Assembly (NCBI GenBank): GCA_964398945.1 | Contig: CAYNOT010000017.1 | Coordinates: 1-64,000 of the forward strand | Direction of reading: 5' to 3' | Length of the DNA: 64,000 bases | From: JBGTGG01 sp964398945 | GTDB taxonomy: Bacteria > Bacteroidota > Bacteroidia > Cytophagales > Cyclobacteriaceae | Shown: piece after piece, positions 59,651 to 64,000 of the stretch | How the letters are laid out: the number at the start of each line of letters is the position of its first letter | Numbering within the stretch: position 1 is the stretch's first letter | Translations under genes and position numbers: made by a program | The notes under the pieces: generated by a model | What the model saw: only the letters and a program-made list of their open reading frames with translations | Told to the model about the DNA's origin: nothing | Database searches by the model: none

Positions 59651-60688
59651 TCCAATCTCCAACCGCTCGGCAACATACTCCTTTTCGATGTTCGGTAGTT
59701 TTGTACTGCGCTTTCGGGTATATGCATTGATCTTGGCCAATTCTTCTACCTGCTTCGTGGCAAAACCATATTCTTCGATCTTCAACAGATTATCATACGG
59801 TCCGGTACCCGAAATTAATTTTACTAAAACCGGGGATGTTTCCACCATGATAAACAAAAACATAATAAACCAATTGGCAATCCAGATTGCCCAACTGTTT
59901 TCGGCTAAACGCGATAAGGCTTCCATTCGGGAAGCAGGCCCATCCAGTTTTTGGTTTTCCAATCCGGCCAAGTCAGCAGTCTTTAAACCATCAAGCCGGG
60001 AAATGGCGGCCAGTTTTTCCGATATCAATGCGTTGTTCTTTTTACTCAGTTCATGAAGCTCTTGGTCGACCCGGTCTGCATCTGCTTTTTTGATTTGATA
60101 AATCGGCCCGGCATTTCTTTTCTGCGTGCCACCTGTTCCATCCGCTTCTTCTTGTGCAATGCGCCTGAGTTCATTCCGGTTTTGTTCTTTTACAAGTATC
60201 TCTGCTTTTAGAATTTCGATCTCTCCCATTAGGTTTTGAATCGCAGGTTCATGGCGGATGCGCACCTGCCCTTCTTGTCGCGCCAATACTTCCTGTTCCA
60301 TAACCGCCAGCTCCCCTCCTATTTCTTTTTCAAAGATTTTCATCTCCAATGGTTTGGCGATAACAATCGAAATCAAGATGGCCAATATGATCCGTGGAAT
60401 TGCCGTTTTGAATTCTTTATTGAAGTTCCCTGATTTACGCATGCTCGAAACAATGTAGCGGTCAAGATTGAAAATCATGAGGCCCCAGACCAAACCAAAA
60501 AACCCGGCAATCCACACATTATCAAATACGGTAAAGAGTGCATAGCCGGCAGCGAATGCTGCAAACACTCCAGTAAAAAAAATGGTAGCACCTATACCAA
60601 CATACTTGCTTGATTCAGAGGGACATTTTTGGAGGGTGGCAATGTGGACACCGGAGCAAAGCCAGAAGAAGGTCTTGAGTTTTTCCAT
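59630..60688 (-). CDS. DUF4407 membrane protein
   Basis: About 352 residues from ATG 60688 (MEKLKTFFWLCSGVHIATLQKC). The first half has three membrane helices, including FFTGVFAAFAAGYALF and AGFFGLVWGLMIFNLDRYIVSS. A helical charged region with coiled-coil character follows (ILVKEQNRNELRRIAQEEAD). One further membrane helix comes next (IWIANWFIMFLFIMVETSPVLVKLISG). DUF4407 proteins are widespread in Bacteroidota and have no established function. The final residues are encoded by a repeat array, so the natural C-terminus may have been altered. Confidence 0.88.
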   Translation of the reverse strand: MEKLKTFFWLCSGVHIATLQKCPSESSKYVGIGATIFFTGVFAAFAAGYALFTVFDNVWIAGFFGLVWGLMIFNLDRYIVSSMRKSGNFNKEFKTAIPRIILAILISIVIAKPLEMKIFEKEIGGELAVMEQEVLARQEGQVRIRHEPAIQNLMGEIEILKAEILVKEQNRNELRRIAQEEADGTGGTQKRNAGPIYQIKKADADRVDQELHELSKKNNALISEKLAAISRLDGLKTADLAGLENQKLDGPASRMEALSRLAENSWAIWIANWFIMFLFIMVETSPVLVKLISGTGPYDNLLKIEEYGFATKQVEELAKINAYTRKRSTKLPNIEKEYVAERLEIGLLDTRL

Positions 60689-60911
60689 GGGATGGTAACG
60701 GAAAGTTGGTTGAGGATATTGTAACGATCGAAGCACAAACAAAGCCAACAAATCAAGATTAGAAATTCCCAATGAAAATAAGGAAGTACCCTCCCCGGAA
60801 TCGAACAAGCCGTTCAGAAATGAACAATGGCGTGTACGAACGTGTACAAATAACAGAAAGGAAATTACTCCGTATTAGGTAGTGGAATTGTGACTAAACG
60901 TAAACGGAGTC

Positions 60912-60943
60912 CGTCATTCAAAGCGTAAGCGATGAATCTTTCA
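60912..60943 (+). repeat. CGTCATTCAAAG...GATGAATCTTTC element
   Basis: A fourth, short copy of the family seen at 21344 and 49075-49223. It keeps both ends and has a 9-base middle. It precedes the YccF gene. Confidence 0.5.
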
Positions 60944-60983
60944 AGGAAATTAGAAATTATCAAATTAGTAATCAGAAATTTAA

Positions 60984-61352
60984 ATGAAGTTCATTGGAAA
61001 CTTAATCTGGCTGGTCTTTGGCGGCATCTTTATCGCCATTGAATACCTTGTATGTAGCCTCGCCTTAATCATCACGATCATTGGAATACCATTCGGTATT
61101 CAAACCCTTAAACTTGCCGGGCTTGCCTTGTGGCCATTTGGAAGGGAAGTGCATTCCGCTCCTTCTGCTTCGGGATGCTTATCGGTGATCATGAATATTA
61201 TCTGGATTGTCTTTGGTGGTTTTTGGATTTGCTTATCGCACATCGGTTTTGGTATCCTGTTTTGCATTTCCATAATCGGAATTCCTTTTGGGTTGCAACA
61301 TTTCAAATTAGCGACCCTGGCGTTGACGCCTTTTGGGAAAGAAATTGTTTGA
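60984..61352 (+). CDS. YccF domain inner-membrane protein
   Basis: 122 residues. Two halves of the same fold repeat: GNLIWLVFGGIFIAIEYL ... IIGIPFGIQTLKLAGLALWPFGREV and NIIWIVFGGFWICLSHI ... IIGIPFGLQHFKLATLALTPFGKEIV. This is the YccF/DUF307 double repeat with four membrane helices. E. coli YccF is about 148 residues, so this one is slightly short. The function is unknown. Confidence 0.92.
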   Translation: MKFIGNLIWLVFGGIFIAIEYLVCSLALIITIIGIPFGIQTLKLAGLALWPFGREVHSAPSASGCLSVIMNIIWIVFGGFWICLSHIGFGILFCISIIGIPFGLQHFKLATLALTPFGKEIV

Positions 61353-61747
61353 AAATATTCCGATCTTGTGCAGGTAAAAAAATCGAAAATGTTTACGAAC
61401 TTTAGTGTGCTTGGAAAAGCAGGGCGGCCAGAATTCATTTTAACACAAATTGTATGAAGGGGGTTGGATCCTGTAAGTGATGAAATCCCTACTGATGGAA
61501 CCGTCTGGTTTTATCAATGGAAATTCCCGGTATGGCCATTGTGATCAAACCTGAAGGTAGCATCAAAGGAGATATTATTGCCATGGGTATGAAAAGTGGT
61601 AAAAAAAAGAAATTTTCAATTTTGGGACAATTATATACCCATTTTTAGTGCATTAAAGTCAATTTAATGAAACAATGAAACCTTTTTCTCTGAATACTGT
61701 TACAAGTGTTGCATTTGTAGCATATATTGCATCAGAAAAGCGGATAA
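61353..61747. other. AT-rich spacer, start of small island
   Basis: No gene I would defend. It contains a few ORFs under 45 codons, such as 61517-61648 (MEIPGMAIVIKPEG start), which has no clear family. Base composition is more AT-rich than the flanking core genes. Confidence 0.4.
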
Positions 61748-61948
61748 ATGGGTACTGTAGATTTTAAGCCATTAAAGTATATTACTTCGACATCTATTTC
61801 AAGTGTAGATACCGATGATAATGGTAATACCATCTATATGAAACCTGCTAAACTGCACGGTAAAAATACAGTTCTAAGAATTGTCGTTCGTTCAGATAAA
61901 GACGTACTTAAAGCTAGAAATCCTAAGTACGACCTACTGGTTCCCTAA
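61748..61948 (+). CDS. Small protein, function unknown
   Basis: 66 residues, beta-rich in appearance: MGTVDFKPLKYITSTSISSV, then NTIYMKPAKLHGKNTVLRIVVRSDK. No family is recognised. It lies 23 bases before the 189-residue gene in the same direction, so the two may form an operon. The local DNA is AT-rich. It could be spurious; the paired arrangement is the main support. Confidence 0.45.
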   Translation: MGTVDFKPLKYITSTSISSVDTDDNGNTIYMKPAKLHGKNTVLRIVVRSDKDVLKARNPKYDLLVP

Positions 61949-61971
61949 ATAATTTCAATTCACTTTCCTAA

Positions 61972-62541
61972 ATGTTTGATAGTAGCTATCCCTACCAACA
62001 AGCTACCATAAACAAAGCACATCTTGAACCCCAAGTAATCAAAGAGATTATTTTCAGGTTCTCAACTGACTATGGAGTAAAATATATTGTTAGACTTCAT
62101 GAATATAATCACAAAGTCTTTGCAATCAAGTTTCATCTTCGCATTCATAATAAGCTTAAAAACAAATACAATTTAGTAGTCACAGATTCGCGTATTAATC
62201 CAGGAAAAGTAATCAGAACCATTGTTAGTATCGCCCTCGATATATTGAAAATAGATGACATGGCGTCCTTTGCTTTTGTGGGGGTTTTTAAAGTTAGAGT
62301 AAATTGCGCGACAGAAAAAATCTCAAATGAGCACCCTGAGACCGCTGAAACTCAACGCTACAGAATATATGTAGAAATTGTTGAGAATTTTTTTGGTACA
62401 GAAACTTTTAAACATGGGTACAACGATAAGGCGAATGCATACTTATTATTAAATAAAAATAACAAGAACTATTTAGAGCTCTATGACGAAGTCTCCACCA
62501 TGTTTATTAATACTTTTCAAGACTTGGGAAATCTACAATGA
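61972..62541 (+). CDS. Protein of unknown function in AT-rich island
   Basis: 189 residues. It has alternating strands and helices (VIKEIIFRFSTDYGVKYIVRLHEYNHKVFAIKFHLR; VIRTIVSIALDILK; SFAFVGVFKVR; TQRYRIYVEIVENFFG). There is no signal peptide or membrane helix. Codon use is AT-rich and unlike the neighbouring core genes. It ends about 95 bases from a tRNA gene on the other strand, a common landing site for acquired DNA. I do not recognise a family. Confidence 0.62.
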   Translation: MFDSSYPYQQATINKAHLEPQVIKEIIFRFSTDYGVKYIVRLHEYNHKVFAIKFHLRIHNKLKNKYNLVVTDSRINPGKVIRTIVSIALDILKIDDMASFAFVGVFKVRVNCATEKISNEHPETAETQRYRIYVEIVENFFGTETFKHGYNDKANAYLLLNKNNKNYLELYDEVSTMFINTFQDLGNLQ

Positions 62542-62596
62542 TTCCAAAGCAGAAAAACAAATAACCAAGATTGTATTCTTTCGTGTAAACAATGCA

Positions 62597-62627
62597 ACAA
62601 AAAGGCAGCCACTTACGTAACTGCCTG
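62597..62627 (-). terminator. Terminator of the tRNA transcript
   Basis: On the minus strand, AGGCAG (from 62626) pairs with CTGCCT (to 62603) across a 12-base loop, followed by TTTTTG. It lies directly after the tRNA 3' end. Confidence 0.6.
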
Positions 62628-62636
62628 ATTATCAAG

Positions 62637-62710
62637 TGGGCCCTGTTGGAATCGAACCAACCACCACCTGATTATGAGTCAGGTGCTCTAACCGAATGAG
62701 CTAAGGGCCC
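62637..62710 (-). tRNA. tRNA with CAU anticodon, probably tRNA-Ile2
   Basis: 74 bases on the minus strand. The acceptor arms are GGGCCC...GGGCCC. The D-arm reads TAGCTCATTCGGTTAGAGCA. The anticodon loop is CTCATAA with stem CACCTGA/TCAGGTG. The T-arm has GGTTCGATTCC. The discriminator is A and CCA is not encoded. CAU with a GGNCCC acceptor is more like tRNA-Ile(CAU), whose C34 becomes lysidine, than elongator Met. The choice cannot be made firmly without alignment. Confidence 0.9.
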
Positions 62711-62821
62711 TAAATTTTGTGCAATGTTACGGATTTGAAAATAAACCACCAAAGCGTCATCCAAAAGACCCTCATTAAACCCGATCAGGTTTTGTAACTT
62801 GCCAACAACAAAATTTTACAA

Positions 62822-63550
62822 ATGGATACAAAACTCGCAGTCCTGATCGATGGGGACAATATACCTTCCGCACCCATCAAAGAAATGATGGAAGAAATCG
62901 CCAAGTACGGCAACCCTACCATTAAACGAATCTATGGCGACTGGACAAAACCCACCTTGTCGAAATGGAAAAACCTGCTATTGGAAAATGCCATTACCCC
63001 CATACAACAATATGGCTATACCACCGGAAAAAATGCAACCGACTCTGCCATGATCATTGATGCCATGGACATCCTGTATTCAGAAAAGGTAAATGGTTTT
63101 TGCCTCGTATCCAGCGATAGCGATTTTACCCGGTTGGCCACCCGACTGCGGGAAGCCGGCATGCAAGTCTATGGAATTGGTGAGAAGAAAACACCGAACC
63201 CTTTTATAGTAGCGTGTGATAAATTTATCTATATCGAAATCCTCACGACAAAGTCGGAAGAAAATATACCCCAGCACTCCAGGCGACCGGCCACTAAAAA
63301 AAGCGATGTGGATAAAATCACGCATAAAGTCATCAACCTGATTGCTTCCACCATTTCGGATCTGGAAGATGAGGAAGGTTGGGCATTTCTTGGTGATGTC
63401 GGCAACCTGCTTCAAAAAAAACAGCCGAACTTTGATTCCCGGAATTTTGGATTCCCCAAACTTACCCCTCTTATCAAGTCCATCAAAAATTTTGAAATTG
63501 AAGAGCGCGAAAAAGGAAGGCATCGACTGGTGTATGTAAAGAATAAATAG
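62822..63550 (+). CDS. NYN-domain protein with OST-HTH/LOTUS end
   Basis: 242 residues. The NYN (PIN-like, LabA/DUF88) ribonuclease domain shows AVLIDGDNIPSAPIKEMME, ATDSAMIIDAMDILYSEKV and FCLVSSDSDFTRLATRLREAG, with the acidic residues D9, D11 and SDSD. The C-terminus (KVINLIASTISDLEDEEGWAFLGDVGNLLQKKQPNFDSRNFGFPKLTPLIKS in outline) is an OST-HTH/LOTUS RNA-binding module. It is predicted to cut or process RNA. The target is unknown. Confidence 0.93.
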   Translation: MDTKLAVLIDGDNIPSAPIKEMMEEIAKYGNPTIKRIYGDWTKPTLSKWKNLLLENAITPIQQYGYTTGKNATDSAMIIDAMDILYSEKVNGFCLVSSDSDFTRLATRLREAGMQVYGIGEKKTPNPFIVACDKFIYIEILTTKSEENIPQHSRRPATKKSDVDKITHKVINLIASTISDLEDEEGWAFLGDVGNLLQKKQPNFDSRNFGFPKLTPLIKSIKNFEIEEREKGRHRLVYVKNK

Positions 63551-63554
63551 CAGG

Positions 63555-64000
63555 TTACTGCGCAACTAAGATACTTTCAATGTTCGCCTTCATTTGTTCG
63601 TAAGCACTATAGCCTCTACACACCGCATAATACTCCTCCCCTTTTTTCAATACCACCGTTGGGAAGCCGGAGATTCCAAATTGCTGTGCTTTGATAAAAT
63701 CTTGTTTTACCAGTTGCTTGTATCCTGCTGATGCAAATAAGGTTTCAAATCGTTTGGCATCAATACCCATCTGTCCACATTGTTCCTTCAAAATAGCAAC
63801 ATCGGAAATGTCTTTGTTTTCTGCATAGAAAAGTCGCTGCAAAGCTTTGTAAAACCCCCACTCTTTCTCCAGTGCTAAATCACGCACAACACGCACGGCC
63901 CTTGCAGGTGGTTCGGTGTCATAATTGAAATCTTCACGATCAAAAAAAGAATAATCGAAAGGTTGCCCCGATGCTTTTTGAACATGTTGCCAGTGTCCTT
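63555..64000 (-). CDS. DsbA-family protein, cut by window edge
   Basis: The 3' part only; the reading frame is open to the window end, past an internal GTG at 63896. Visible blocks include GQPFDYSFFDREDFNYDTEP (the F-D-Y motif of DsbA-like proteins), then RAVRVVRDLALEKEW, YAENKDISD and the cis-proline region FGISGFPTVVLKKGEEYYAV. These fit the FrnE/YjbH-like DsbA family. The N-terminal CxxC would be outside the window. It is convergent with the NYN gene. Confidence 0.85.
   Translation of the reverse strand, partial: GHWQHVQKASGQPFDYSFFDREDFNYDTEPPARAVRVVRDLALEKEWGFYKALQRLFYAENKDISDVAILKEQCGQMGIDAKRFETLFASAGYKQLVKQDFIKAQQFGISGFPTVVLKKGEEYYAVCRGYSAYEQMKANIESILVAQ

Noticed and set aside
61517..61648. 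43-codon ORF with an IPGMAIVI start reminiscent of serine beta-lactamase N-termini
   Set aside because: Resemblance covers about eight residues and no catalytic motif follows; likely chance.

Overview
This window is a piece of a Bacteroidota chromosome, most likely from the order Cytophagales. The signs are type IX secretion (T9SS) cargo with C-terminal sorting domains, a PorP/SprF-like protein, a giant SprB-repeat adhesin, a GSCFA protein, DUF5683 and DUF4407 proteins, and promoters of the Bacteroidota form (TTTG, about 19 bases, TAnnTTTG). Gene order is dense and mostly housekeeping, with a few clearly accessory pockets.

Layout. 1-12.7 kb: CCA-adding enzyme, then a giant SprB-repeat surface protein tightly coupled to a PorP-like protein. 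12.8-14.3 kb: accessory pocket with a wrecked yefM-yoeB toxin-antitoxin locus pinned between two heptamer repeat arrays, plus a solitary NUMOD4/NUMOD1 protein. 14.4-27.6 kb: core block with pyrG, yidC, a metallo-hydrolase, parA-parB, DUF5683, dapB, lepB, ung, apaG, a methyltransferase, a coiled-coil membrane protein and the rpsF-rpsR-rplI ribosomal operon. 27.6-30.9 kb: second accessory pocket, with a RelE-type TA pair flanked by a perfect 201-bp direct repeat of the rplI 3' end, a DUF6922/AbiEii pair whose NTase is broken, and an AT-rich S41-family lipoprotein. 30.9-46.9 kb: nagB-PIG-L fusion, GSCFA protein, YyaL-like protein, a membrane glycosyltransferase, priA, surE, ribBA and dnaG. 47-49.2 kb: an AlbA/Schlafen-type gene flanked by related hairpin repeats, then a repeat-rich spacer. 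49.3-61.4 kb: Mrp-NifU iron-sulfur pair, M43 metalloprotease and a second T9SS cargo protein, ddl, PASTA protein, M50 protease, HAD hydrolase, DUF4407 and YccF. 61.4-64 kb: small AT-rich island next to a CAU tRNA, a NYN/LOTUS protein, and a DsbA-like protein cut by the window edge.

How the genes connect. Several sets look co-transcribed with stop/start overlaps or very short gaps: the giant adhesin with porP, hydrolase-parA-parB-DUF5683, apaG-methyltransferase, rpsF-rpsR-rplI, dnaG-ribBA-hypothetical, mrp-nifU, and HAD-M50. The tRNA carries no encoded CCA, which fits the CCA-adding enzyme at the window start. The most striking non-gene structure is a set of short tandem repeats (7-mers and 8-mers) built as inverted halves. 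It recurs at six or more intergenic places in unrelated sequence families, and one copy has truncated a toxin gene. The DnaG primase is also unusual: all four usual zinc ligands of its N-terminal domain are replaced.
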